This document shows, piece by piece, positions 48,039 through 56,977 of a stretch of 64,000 nt of DNA (the stretch's first letter is position 1; the number at the start of each line of letters is the position of its first letter). The stretch covers positions 465,001-529,000 of the forward strand of contig NZ_UGOD01000001.1 of assembly GCF_900461525.1 (NCBI RefSeq), read 5' to 3'. The position numbers and the translations under genes are program-made. The notes under the pieces are model-generated. The model was given only the letters and a program-made list of their open reading frames with translations. It ran no database searches and had not been told where the DNA came from. The DNA comes from Legionella busanensis (lineage in GTDB: Bacteria; Pseudomonadota; Gammaproteobacteria; Legionellales; Legionellaceae).

Positions 48039-49247
48039 ATGATGCAAGATTTTATTAATAAAAAGATTTTATTAGGAATTTGTGGTGGGATTGCTGCATA
48101 TAAAGCTGCTTACTTAGTCAGAGAGTTAACCAGATTAGGCGCCGAAGTTAGAGTAGTTATGACTGAAGCTGCAGAACAATTTATAACGCCTTTAACATTA
48201 CAAGCTTTAAGTGGCAATGACGTGCGTAATAAATTATTTGATCCACAAGCTGAACGAGCAATGGGACATATTGAATTAGCTCGCTGGGCTGACTACCTAA
48301 TTATTGCGCCAGCATCGGCGAATTGCTTGGCTAAATTAGCCCATGGATTTGCTGACGATTTATTATCAACTCTTTATCTTGTCATAGAAGCGCCAGTTTT
48401 AATTTGCCCTGCTATGAATCAAAGTATGTGGAAGCATCAAGCCACACAAAGCAATGTAGCAATATTAAAAACACGAGGCGTTTTATTCTGTGGCCCTGAA
48501 GAAGGAGGGCAAGCCTGTGGAGAATATGGTTATGGCCGATTAAGTGAAATAGATAACATTATTAATACGCTGCGATTATATTCGATTAATGGATTATTAA
48601 AAGGCAAAGATATCTTAATCACAGCAGGCCCTACCTGTGAACCGCTTGATCCAGTACGTTATTTTTCTAACTATAGTTCAGGAAAAATGGGTTATGCTTT
48701 AGCCCAGGCGGCAGCTATCGCAGGTGCTAATGTAACTTTAATAAGTGGACCAACTACTTTACCTGTGCCACCTGAAGTAAAAATCTATCAAGTTGTTACA
48801 GCCAAACAAATGTATGATGAAGTTATGAAGCATTTAAAAGCAAAAAGTATTTTTATAGGTTGTGCTGCTGTTGCTGATTATGCTCCTATCACTCGGGCCG
48901 ATAAGAAAATAAAAAAACAAGTGGAAGAAAATTTAATTCTTGAATTGTCGCCTAATCCTGATATTTTACTCGCTGTAGCTCAAACTAAAAAGGCGGCTTA
49001 CGTTGTTGGCTTTGCAGCTGAAACAGACCATGTTCTTGAGTATGCTAAACAAAAATTACAGAAAAAACAGCTAAATATGATTATTGCAAATCAAGTTGGT
49101 GAAGGTCTTGCTTTTGCTAGTGATAATAATGCAGTTACCGTAATTACAGCTAATAAACAAGTTGATTTACCAATCACAAATAAAGTTTGTTTAGCTGGGC
49201 AAATTATTGAAATTCTTGCGATAACTATTCAAAATGACGCTGTTTAA
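48039..49247 (+). CDS. coaBC: Bifunctional phosphopantothenoylcysteine decarboxylase / synthetase
   Basis: A 402-residue fusion for two steps of coenzyme A synthesis. The N-terminal CoaC flavoprotein shows GICGGIAAYKA, the catalytic His region MGHIELARWAD, the PASAN motif and PAMNQSMW. The C-terminal CoaB part shows ITAGPTCEPLDPVRYFSNYSS-like residues, GKMGYALAQAA and AAVADYAP. It is the first gene of a coaBC-dut-algC run. Confidence 0.96.
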   Translation: MMQDFINKKILLGICGGIAAYKAAYLVRELTRLGAEVRVVMTEAAEQFITPLTLQALSGNDVRNKLFDPQAERAMGHIELARWADYLIIAPASANCLAKLAHGFADDLLSTLYLVIEAPVLICPAMNQSMWKHQATQSNVAILKTRGVLFCGPEEGGQACGEYGYGRLSEIDNIINTLRLYSINGLLKGKDILITAGPTCEPLDPVRYFSNYSSGKMGYALAQAAAIAGANVTLISGPTTLPVPPEVKIYQVVTAKQMYDEVMKHLKAKSIFIGCAAVADYAPITRADKKIKKQVEENLILELSPNPDILLAVAQTKKAAYVVGFAAETDHVLEYAKQKLQKKQLNMIIANQVGEGLAFASDNNAVTVITANKQVDLPITNKVCLAGQIIEILAITIQNDAV

Positions 49248-49265
49248 TATAAGGTATAAAAATTT

Positions 49266-49724
49266 ATGAAGCAGGCAATTGAATTAAAGATACTAAATCC
49301 TCAGTTAGGAGAAAAATTTCCTTTACCCACTTATGCTACTGAAGGTTCAGCAGGGCTTGACTTAAGGGTTTGTATTGATGAGCCACTGCAAATTGCCCCG
49401 CAAGAAACTGTTTTACTGCCAACAGGTTTAGCAATTTATATTGCTGATCCTGATTTAGCAGCAGTCATCTTGCCTCGTTCTGGCTTAGGTCATAAACATG
49501 GGATCGTTCTAGGCAATTTAGTTGGATTAATTGATTCTGACTATCAAGGTGAATTAAAAATTTCATGTTGGAATCGTAATCAAGAACATTTTACTGTTCA
49601 TCCTGGTGATCGAATAGCTCAATTAGTATTTTTGCCTATTGTTAGAGCTGAATTTAAAGTAGTAGATAATTTTAGCGCAACAGATAGAGGAGAAGGCGGT
49701 TTTGGTAGCTCAGGGAGGGCATAA
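49266..49724 (+). CDS. dut: dUTP diphosphatase
   Basis: A 152-residue trimeric dUTPase carrying all five family motifs: [33 protein letters not shown], the WNR...[12 protein letters not shown] block and the C-terminal [11 protein letters not shown]. It keeps uracil out of DNA and supplies dUMP. Its stop overlaps the algC start by one base (TAATG), showing coupling. Confidence 0.97.
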   Translation: MKQAIELKILNPQLGEKFPLPTYATEGSAGLDLRVCIDEPLQIAPQETVLLPTGLAIYIADPDLAAVILPRSGLGHKHGIVLGNLVGLIDSDYQGELKISCWNRNQEHFTVHPGDRIAQLVFLPIVRAEFKVVDNFSATDRGEGGFGSSGRA

Positions 49725-51112
49725 TGCAATATGAAATTAAAAAAGTAAATCGAGCTGTATTTCGAGCTTATGATATTCGTGGTGTTATTGATACCGATTT
49801 TAATGAGCATGCATTTTATAGTATAGGTCGCGCTATTGGCTCGCGTATGCATGAACTTAATCGGCAGAAAATAGTCATTGCTCGCGATGGCCGCCTTACG
49901 AGTACTAGTTTAGCTGCTGCCTTAAAACAGGGTTTGCTTGACAGTGGCATTAGCGTGGTTGATTTAGGTAAATCTTCTACGCCTGTGATGTATTTTGCAA
50001 CGCATGAATGTGGCATAGACTCTGGTGTGATGGTCACAGGTAGTCATAATCCTGCAGACTATAATGGCATTAAAATTGTCTTAGCTGGTAAAACATTAGT
50101 TCAAGCAGATATAGATCTTCTTTATCAACTTATTTTAAAGGCTGATTTTATAGAAGGTGCCGGAGAATCCGAAACCCTAAATATTTTACCTGCTTATAAA
50201 CAACGAGTCATTCGCGATTTAACTTTAAGGCGTCACTTAAAAGTTGTCGTAGACTGTGGCAATGGTATAGCTGGTGCTATTATTCCAGAAGTTATCCAAA
50301 ACTTAGGTTGCGACGTCATTCCACTTTACTGTGAGGTAGATGGCCGTTTTCCTAATCATCATCCTGATCCGGCTGTTGAAGAAAATTTAATTGATTTAAA
50401 GAACGCGGTTGCTGAACACCAGGCAGATATTGGACTTGCGTTTGATGGCGATGCAGATAGGCTTGGTGTTGTCACTAATACAGGTAAAGTTATCTGGCCT
50501 GATCGGTTAATGATGCTTTATGCTCGCCATTTACTCAAAAATAAACCTGGCGCTACGATTGTTTACGATGTCAAATGTTCAGCACATTTGGCTGAAGTTA
50601 TTGAAGCTGCTGGGGGACTCGCTCAAATGTGTCCGACTGGTCACTCAATCGTGAAGGATGTTATGAAAAGGACTGAAGCCGCTTTAGCAGGGGAAATGAG
50701 TGGGCATCTCTTTTTTAAAGATGGGTGGTATGGTTTTGATGATGCACTTTATAGTGCGTGTCGTTTATTAGAGATAGTTAGCGAAAGTCTTTTATCTGTT
50801 AATGATCAATTTTTAATGATTCCTGATAGCGTTAATACCCCAGAGATTAAAATCATTATTGATGAGGATGATAAATTTAATTTTATGCAGCGATTTAGTG
50901 AATTAGCAGAATTTAATATGGCTAAAATTATAAAGATTGATGGCATACGTGTTGAATTTGAACATGGATGGGGATTAATTCGAGCTTCTAACACCACCCC
51001 CTGTTTAGTTGCTCGTTTCGAAGCGCAAGATAAAACAAGTTTAGATAGCATCCAACAATTATTTAAGCAAGAACTGTTAAGGGTCGGGAAAGACTTGGCT
51101 ATTCCTTTTTAA
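49724..51112 (+). CDS. algC: Phosphomannomutase / phosphoglucomutase (AlgC-type)
   Basis: A 462-residue alpha-D-phosphohexomutase: FRAYDIRG at the start, the phosphoserine loop VMVTGSHNPADYNG with its active Ser, the metal loop AFDGDADRLG and the sugar loop GEMSGHLFF, with a C-terminal phosphate-binding RASNTTPCLVARFE. It interconverts hexose 6- and 1-phosphates for lipopolysaccharide and other sugar nucleotides. As a phosphoglucomutase it could also join the glucan pathway encoded elsewhere here, although that pathway itself runs through maltose-1-phosphate. Last gene of the coaBC-dut-algC run. Confidence 0.95.
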   Translation: MQYEIKKVNRAVFRAYDIRGVIDTDFNEHAFYSIGRAIGSRMHELNRQKIVIARDGRLTSTSLAAALKQGLLDSGISVVDLGKSSTPVMYFATHECGIDSGVMVTGSHNPADYNGIKIVLAGKTLVQADIDLLYQLILKADFIEGAGESETLNILPAYKQRVIRDLTLRRHLKVVVDCGNGIAGAIIPEVIQNLGCDVIPLYCEVDGRFPNHHPDPAVEENLIDLKNAVAEHQADIGLAFDGDADRLGVVTNTGKVIWPDRLMMLYARHLLKNKPGATIVYDVKCSAHLAEVIEAAGGLAQMCPTGHSIVKDVMKRTEAALAGEMSGHLFFKDGWYGFDDALYSACRLLEIVSESLLSVNDQFLMIPDSVNTPEIKIIIDEDDKFNFMQRFSELAEFNMAKIIKIDGIRVEFEHGWGLIRASNTTPCLVARFEAQDKTSLDSIQQLFKQELLRVGKDLAIPF

Positions 51113-51180
51113 TGCGCTTTATCAGTATGGCGCTGCTAAATTTTAGACCAAGCACAAGTGGCGCTATAGAACTGTTAATT

Positions 51181-51343
51181 GGCATCAACTTAAAGATTTT
51201 GTCATTTCGGCGCGGCATTGTTGTGTAGATAATGAGTATCTTTCCTGCGCAGGCGGGAATCCATCTAGAAATTAACTTCAGTGCTAATTGATAAATAGTT
51301 CCCCGCCTGCGTGGGGATGACTGAGCGGTTCTTCGGTTGGCAT
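51181..51343. repeat. Palindromic intergenic repeat, family 2 copy 2
   Basis: Degenerate relative of the repeat at 32212. Left arm ggcatcaacttaaagattttgtcat and inner cgcgcaggcgggaatcc face right arms ccccgcctgcgtgggg and atgactgag. An extra ~30 bp separates the left gtcat arm from the inner arm. It fills most of the gap between algC and the convergent gene at 51391. Confidence 0.65.
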
Positions 51344-51390
51344 CTTAATAGAACTCCTAATAAGCAAGATTGGCAAAAAAGCTTGCCTAC

Positions 51391-53397
51391 TTAAAGAAAA
51401 GCAAACCGCGGGGCAGGGGGATTGACTGCTATGTCTAAAGAGTGAATATCTTTAATTGGACTTGTTCTATAGGTTTCTTGTTCCCATCGTTCTTTATACC
51501 AATTATAGTAATCAATTGTGGTGAAGCCCCGTTTTTTGAGCAGAGGCAAAGCAACCGAGCGTAAATCTTCTTGTCGCTCTTCAAATAGTTCGCTACAACG
51601 TAAAAGATAAAATGGATTACTTGGTACAATCTCCATGGCTTTTTTAAAATATTCTGCATAAGGCAAGTTGAGATCAAAAAAATTAGCAATATCGCCTAAT
51701 AGAAAGTAAGCTTTTCCCAATAATTTTTTTTGTTTTGGATCTTTACAACCTGTAAGTAATTTTGTTATTCGATGAAGAGCATCTAAGGCAAGAGTAAAAT
51801 GCGTTTGATGTTTTGTTTTATGTTGTATACGAGTGTCACGATCGCTATCATAGTCAGCAGGTACTAAAAATAGGTGAACTAAATAGTCAACTTGACGCAT
51901 TAGTCCCTTCGCTAATGCTTTGCTAAGAAGTTGTTTTTCTTCTTTGTCAACTACCTTAGAAACGCATTTATCTAATAATTTAATGGCTTTTTCGATTTCA
52001 GCAATATTACTTTGTGCTGGCTGATGCTGTTTTAAGTTAGTATGAATAAGTAGTTGAGCATAAAGCCGCATGTGAATAAAGTATTGTTCTTTCCTTTCTT
52101 CAGTGGGGTTAACTTTTAATGCTTTCCTTTTTGCTTCGAAGCTTTGTTGATAGGCTAAAGTAGCTTTTTGCCATTGCTCTGCTTTTCGATAGGCTTTTCC
52201 CTTAACATAGGCTTGTTCACCTAATTCATTAAAATAATTACCTAATTTAATTAAATCATTAGAATCAAAACTATATTTATTATGATTGATTAACCATAAA
52301 TCATAGGCTTTATCATATTGTTTTTCAGCTATAGATAAGTGAAATATATCTACTGGATTAGTTTGAGCAAGTTCAGTATCCAATTGCGTCGCAAGCTGTA
52401 CATCAATAAGCGTTTTTTTCTGTATGTAATATTGAGCTAATTCTTTAGCTAAAGGAGTGTTAGGCTTGATAAGCGCAAGTTGATTGGCTGCTTCATAGTG
52501 TAAAATTATGTAATTAGCAGCTTGTTTTAAATCTGGAAGTTGAGTAATTAGATTGAAAGCTTGTTCTAATTCACGTTTTTCTAAAAAATAATCAATATAT
52601 AAAGTTAAATTTTGATTAATGATATTGGGATTAAAAAATATGGCACGTTGTAAATGATAATGGGTTTGCTGCTGTGCGTCGCTAAACCAAGACCAACGAT
52701 ATAACAAGCTATTTTTCTTATCTTTCGCTCTATCAAGATAACTTTGGGCAGTGAGTTCGGCATAGTAACTACCTGGGTAGAAAGGATAGTCTTTGATTGC
52801 AAGCTCATATTCAAGTTTATGAAAGGTTGTTGTAATTAAATTATGTGATTGTGGATCAAGTCTCGGTATTTCTGCCCATTGTTCTATAAATTTAAAACAA
52901 TCTCCAAAAGCATAATAAGATGTAAAAGGTAAAGTAGGTATCTGTGGTATTGAGTTCGAATTGCTTCGATAGTAACTAATAAGCAAATCTTGTAAGGTTT
53001 TTGATGTTGCTGCATTACGCGAGTTTTTAACAAGTTTAAGGTATTGCTCAGGAATCTTATAAGAAGTTAACGGTTGTTGTAGAACGTTTTGCGAATAATT
53101 ATTTAGGTAACCATAGTAAGCAAATTTACATAGTGAAAGCTGTACTTTTTGAGGTTCACAATGGTTATTGTAACCCAACCAGCCTTTAAATAATTCAAAC
53201 GTATAGCGCAATATACCCACAGGTTTCAAATTATAACCATTCGTATAAATGTATTTTGCATGTATTAATTTTTGCCAATGTTGTTCATATTGTTTTGCAT
53301 TATGTTGATAGACAAGCATGTCGGGATAATAACCAAGCGCATTTCTATAGTAACTGGGAATATTATTAAGTAAATGATAATTTAATTTGCTCACCAT
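51391..53397 (-). CDS. Large helical-repeat hypothetical protein
   Basis: A 668-residue protein without signal peptide or catalytic motif. It is rich in Y, Q, L, N and K. Many helix pairs resemble degenerate TPR or other solenoid units, clearest around residues 410-450 (GKAYRKAEQWQKATLAYQQS) and 580-640. AGGA just before the ATG supports the start. It lies 71 nt after a TPR-methyltransferase gene on the same strand and may be co-transcribed with it. A scaffold or protein-binding role is the most that can be said. The Legionella effector class is possible but unsupported by any C-terminal signal. Confidence 0.65.
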   Translation of the reverse strand: MVSKLNYHLLNNIPSYYRNALGYYPDMLVYQHNAKQYEQHWQKLIHAKYIYTNGYNLKPVGILRYTFELFKGWLGYNNHCEPQKVQLSLCKFAYYGYLNNYSQNVLQQPLTSYKIPEQYLKLVKNSRNAATSKTLQDLLISYYRSNSNSIPQIPTLPFTSYYAFGDCFKFIEQWAEIPRLDPQSHNLITTTFHKLEYELAIKDYPFYPGSYYAELTAQSYLDRAKDKKNSLLYRWSWFSDAQQQTHYHLQRAIFFNPNIINQNLTLYIDYFLEKRELEQAFNLITQLPDLKQAANYIILHYEAANQLALIKPNTPLAKELAQYYIQKKTLIDVQLATQLDTELAQTNPVDIFHLSIAEKQYDKAYDLWLINHNKYSFDSNDLIKLGNYFNELGEQAYVKGKAYRKAEQWQKATLAYQQSFEAKRKALKVNPTEERKEQYFIHMRLYAQLLIHTNLKQHQPAQSNIAEIEKAIKLLDKCVSKVVDKEEKQLLSKALAKGLMRQVDYLVHLFLVPADYDSDRDTRIQHKTKHQTHFTLALDALHRITKLLTGCKDPKQKKLLGKAYFLLGDIANFFDLNLPYAEYFKKAMEIVPSNPFYLLRCSELFEERQEDLRSVALPLLKKRGFTTIDYYNWYKERWEQETYRTSPIKDIHSLDIAVNPPAPRFAFL

Positions 53398-53468
53398 ATT
53401 TCCTGACTAGAATTAGTAAAATTAAATCAGGAAGAATATTAATTGGACTTTTGAAAATAAACCAGACT

Positions 53469-55196
53469 TTAGAGGGAAGTTTTACCACTTCTATGTGAAA
53501 AGTTATCTTTCTGCATAACTATTAGCCAAGAAGGTAAAGGATTACCTTCTTGATGTCGAGCTACTATTTGTTTTTTAAAAATTATTTTTAAAGAATTAGC
53601 TTCTGCTAATTGTTCTAGATACTCTTCATTATGACTAAAACGTGCGCTTTCTTGTAATTGCCAAGGCATAGTAGAACTAATCTCTGTACTAAAAATAAAA
53701 TAGCCTAAAGCTTCGAGATGATTACTTATTTGCTGAAATAAAGTGGAAAGTTCGCCAAAATAAGGCAAAACATCGGCCGCAACAATTAAATTATATAATT
53801 CTTTTTCCACTTTTAAGTAGCTAAGTGCTTCACTTTCAATAAGCTTATCGTAAATACCTTTAGGACGAGCCCAATCAAGCATTTTTTTGGCAATATCTAC
53901 CCCAGTGAGTTGCTGAGAAATATCGCGTAATACCTGGCCAGTCAAGCCTGTCCCACAACCTAAATCAAGTGTTTTCTCGCAATGCGTAATATTTAAATCA
54001 CTCAAAACATGAAAAATCTGCTGAGGTAGTGAATACTTTAAATACTTTTGTACATGTTCATCATAATATAAAGCATAATTATTAAATAAATTGGCTGCAT
54101 ATTCGGGTGCAGTTTCTACTGGTTTGTCTAATCCAGATAGCGCGTTTAACATATGCTGACTTGCTTTATCTTCGGGGTTAACAATGAGTGCTTGTAAAAG
54201 TAATTGTTTTGCTTTTTCTTTATCATTAAGACGAATATAAATTGCAGCAAGGTTATTTAAGGTAGCAAAATGTTTATTCTCTACACTGAGTAAATGTTCA
54301 AAATGATTAATAGCCTCATTTAAGTGGCCTAAAGCCATTTGCGCGACACCACTATTATAAAGATATTCAATATTGTTGGGATCTTTTTGTAATAAATAAT
54401 CATAATGCATTAAAGCATTTTCAAAACGGTCGTGATGCATAAAAGTTGCAGCTAGGTTATTGCGTGCTTCAATATGATCGTTATTAAGTGCTAATGCTTT
54501 ACTAAAATAATCAACAGCTAACTGGCCTTGATCTCGCTTGACTGCTATAACACCCAGGTTTGTTAATGCATCGACATGACCATTATTTTCTACTAATACT
54601 TGCTGAAAAGCTTGTTCTGCATGAGTTAAATCATTTATTTCAAGTGCTAAAACACCTAAATAAAATAAAGCATCTAGATGCTTTGGAGCTAAGGCTAAAA
54701 CATTTTGAAATTGAATACGGGCTGCATCTAATTTATTTAGGTTAACGAAAAGTAAACCTAAATTAAAATGGGCCGCAGTAAAATCAGGTGCATTTTTTAA
54801 GGCAAGATGATAATGATGGAGTGCTTGTTGATGCATACCCTGCATTGCATAAATACCGGCTAAGTTATTATATGCTTGTGCATAATCTGGCGCTATTTTA
54901 ACGGCTTTCTGATAGTTAAGGATAGCTTCATTAAATTGATAATTCTTTTTATAAGTATTAGCTAAGTTGTTGTATAAAATAGGATTACTAGGATCTAATG
55001 CTAAGGCTTTTTTAAAATTTTCTATAGCCTGTATAGTATCACCAAGTTGAGCATAAGCTAGAGCTAAAAAATGTAGGCCTTCTGTGTGAGTAGGATTTTG
55101 ACCAAGCAACGTTTCATAGGCTTTAATTGCCTGTGGCAATTTATCGTCTTTATGCAGCTGATTGGCTTTTTTAAATAATTCATCTTCCGTTGTCAT
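53469..55196 (-). CDS. TPR-repeat protein with C-terminal SAM methyltransferase
   Basis: A 575-residue protein. Residues 1-~345 are about ten clear 34-residue TPR units with the usual W/L-G-Y-A-P spacing (for example [20 protein letters not shown]). Residues ~385-560 are a class I methyltransferase: SAM loop [14 protein letters not shown], acidic [11 protein letters not shown] and [11 protein letters not shown]. This TPR-plus-methyltransferase layout is found in a family of uncharacterised proteins thought to methylate protein or metabolite partners held by the repeats. The start overlaps the rdgB stop by 4 nt, implying coupling. Confidence 0.88.
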   Translation of the reverse strand: MTTEDELFKKANQLHKDDKLPQAIKAYETLLGQNPTHTEGLHFLALAYAQLGDTIQAIENFKKALALDPSNPILYNNLANTYKKNYQFNEAILNYQKAVKIAPDYAQAYNNLAGIYAMQGMHQQALHHYHLALKNAPDFTAAHFNLGLLFVNLNKLDAARIQFQNVLALAPKHLDALFYLGVLALEINDLTHAEQAFQQVLVENNGHVDALTNLGVIAVKRDQGQLAVDYFSKALALNNDHIEARNNLAATFMHHDRFENALMHYDYLLQKDPNNIEYLYNSGVAQMALGHLNEAINHFEHLLSVENKHFATLNNLAAIYIRLNDKEKAKQLLLQALIVNPEDKASQHMLNALSGLDKPVETAPEYAANLFNNYALYYDEHVQKYLKYSLPQQIFHVLSDLNITHCEKTLDLGCGTGLTGQVLRDISQQLTGVDIAKKMLDWARPKGIYDKLIESEALSYLKVEKELYNLIVAADVLPYFGELSTLFQQISNHLEALGYFIFSTEISSTMPWQLQESARFSHNEEYLEQLAEANSLKIIFKKQIVARHQEGNPLPSWLIVMQKDNFSHRSGKTSL

Positions 55197-55780
55197 AGTA
55201 ATGAAAGTTGCTGTTTTAGTTGTATGAGTGCTTGGGCACGATGACTATGCTTATTCTTTATATTAGCAGGCAATTGAGCTACTGTGCATTGATAAGTAGG
55301 TAGATAGAAAATAGGATCATAACCAAAACCCTGATTACCAGCTGGCTCATAAGCAATCTTGCCCGACCAGCGGCCAAAGGCTACTAATGGCGTAGGATCC
55401 ATAGGATATTGTATTAGAACAATAGCGCAATAAAAAAAAGCGTCCCGCTCGTCATCCGGAACGTCAGCTAACTTTTCCAAAAGTAAATGCATATTTGCTT
55501 GATCATTATTCTGTGTTCCTGCATAGCGTGCGGAGTAAATACCCGGCTCGCCATGTAGAGCGGGAACAACTAAGCCTGAATCATCAGCTAAAGCAGGTCT
55601 ATTGGCTATTCGGCTAACATGACGGGCTTTTATTAGCGCATTTTCAAGGAAACTAAGTCCTGTTTCAGCGATGCTATCTATACCTAAATTTAGCTGACTT
55701 AGACAGGAAATTGGTGAAAGCAGCGCTTGTAATTCAGCAACTTTGCCTTGATTAGTGGTAGCTAGAATAATTTCTTTCAT
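55193..55780 (-). CDS. rdgB: XTP/dITP diphosphatase (RdgB/HAM1)
   Basis: A 195-residue nucleotide house-cleaning enzyme that removes ITP and XTP. The N-terminal [16 protein letters not shown] phosphate-binding block, [18 protein letters not shown] with the metal-binding Asp, the [10 protein letters not shown] loop, and the C-terminal [11 protein letters not shown] and SHRAQAL motifs are all present. Length is normal. It is followed directly by the TPR-methyltransferase gene. Confidence 0.96.
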   Translation of the reverse strand: MKEIILATTNQGKVAELQALLSPISCLSQLNLGIDSIAETGLSFLENALIKARHVSRIANRPALADDSGLVVPALHGEPGIYSARYAGTQNNDQANMHLLLEKLADVPDDERDAFFYCAIVLIQYPMDPTPLVAFGRWSGKIAYEPAGNQGFGYDPIFYLPTYQCTVAQLPANIKNKHSHRAQALIQLKQQLSLL

Positions 55781-55880
55781 TTTAATAATCGTTATATCTT
55801 AAGAAATAGCCTTATAGTATAAGCGTATTATATTGTTAGCTAGCTTCTAATGATAATTTTAAGCTAATACAAATTCAAAC

Positions 55881-56366
55881 TTAACGTTTTCTATATAGCC
55901 AAGGTGGAAAAGCATAAGGATCGGCCCATAAACCTATTTTATTTTTCCTAGCTTCTTCTTGTAATTTATAAAGGCTATTATCAGTAGTATGATAGCGATC
56001 ATATACCCAAGCCATGCCGGTTCGAATTTGCTCAGCATTAACATCAATATTATTGCATTGGACTCGAGCTAATAAACGTCCATAATAATCCCTTTTTTTA
56101 ATATTAAGGATAGCTTTTTTGCGAAAACAAAGATCAGCAAGCGCCTGCCTTGAGCGATTACCATAGGGCTGGGAACGTTCAGGTGCATCAATTTCTGTTA
56201 ATCTTATTTTTTCTGGTAATTTACCGTCGATCAATACCACTAAGGTATCACCATCAAGGATACGAATAACTTCGCCAGTAATAATTTGAGCAAAAGAGAG
56301 TGTCGGTGTTAAAAAGACAGTAAGAAAAAAAGCAACAGGTTTAAAATGTGTCACTTTAATCTCCAT
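55881..56366 (-). CDS. Secreted thermonuclease-family (SNase) nuclease
   Basis: A 161-residue protein with a signal peptide (AFFLTVFLTPTLSFA) and one staphylococcal-nuclease fold. Catalytic residues are recognisable: Arg and Glu in IRLTEIDAPE, and the second Arg in YYGRLLARV. DGDTLVV supplies the metal-binding Asp. C-terminal blocks GMAWVYDRY and ARKNKIGLWAD are usual. It should act in the periplasm or outside the cell on DNA or RNA. Single gene. Confidence 0.92.
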   Translation of the reverse strand: MEIKVTHFKPVAFFLTVFLTPTLSFAQIITGEVIRILDGDTLVVLIDGKLPEKIRLTEIDAPERSQPYGNRSRQALADLCFRKKAILNIKKRDYYGRLLARVQCNNIDVNAEQIRTGMAWVYDRYHTTDNSLYKLQEEARKNKIGLWADPYAFPPWLYRKR

Positions 56367-56555
56367 GACGTTAAAGACGCTTTAATTCTAGTATAATGTG
56401 AATAAAAATTTTGCTGTTATTAATACATAACTAAGTAGGAAAAAATTACATTCGCAAAGAGATTTAAGTTTAAAAGTTAAGCAATTGGCAAAATTTCAAC
56501 CTATGTACTAATCTTTACATTTGAATAATTTATTTAAATAAACGAGGAGATTATT

Positions 56556-56711
56556 ATGCCTATGCAAGGACGTGGTTCTAACTTATCCAAGGAAGCTAAA
56601 TCAAAAGGCGGTGCTCATTCTCATGGGGGCAAATCTACTAGTAGCCGTAGCTCTAATTTATCTAAGGAAGCTAAATCAAAAGGTGGTAAGAGCAGTAAAG
56701 GCTCTCGCTAA
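56556..56711 (+). CDS. Small KGG-motif stress-type protein
   Basis: A 51-residue, highly hydrophilic protein beginning MPMQGRG. It contains two copies of SNLSKEAKSKGG separated by a His/Ser/Gly linker, and the repeat is also visible at DNA level (about 36 bp, five differences). GAGGAGA 5 nt before the ATG is an excellent ribosome-binding site. Such KGG-repeat proteins (YciG/GsiB-like) are small, disordered and induced by stationary phase or desiccation. A hairpin follows. A longer reading in another frame from 56572 is a shadow. Confidence 0.75.
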   Translation: MPMQGRGSNLSKEAKSKGGAHSHGGKSTSSRSSNLSKEAKSKGGKSSKGSR

Positions 56712-56725
56712 GCAGATTGGCTCAC

Positions 56726-56759
56726 TAGCCCAGGCGGGGGATAGCCATAGCCTGGGCTA
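56726..56759 (+). terminator. Hairpin after the KGG protein gene
   Basis: tagcccaggc pairs perfectly with gcctgggcta across a 14-nt loop, 15 nt after the stop. No strong T-run follows, so it may act as a transcript-stabilising hairpin as well as a terminator. Confidence 0.65.
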
Positions 56760-56977
56760 TCAATATTAACGCTTTAGTTTTAATTAAATTAAGTTCCACC
56801 AGTACTTTCTCTAATCAACTGTCACTTAGATGAAGCTCTGTTTACGCTAATTTTTAATATCACTTTTAAGTAAAAAACTCTCTTTTAATTACGGTTATTA
56901 CTGCAAATTAGTCATTTTTTTTTAATAAGAACTATTATTAATAGAAGGAGTTTTAATAAACTTAGCGGGAGCAGGGA

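Noticed and set aside
56572-56769. 65-codon plus-strand frame
   Set aside because: It overlaps the KGG protein gene in another frame and runs through its hairpin. The frame from 56556 has a far better ribosome-binding site and an internal protein repeat.
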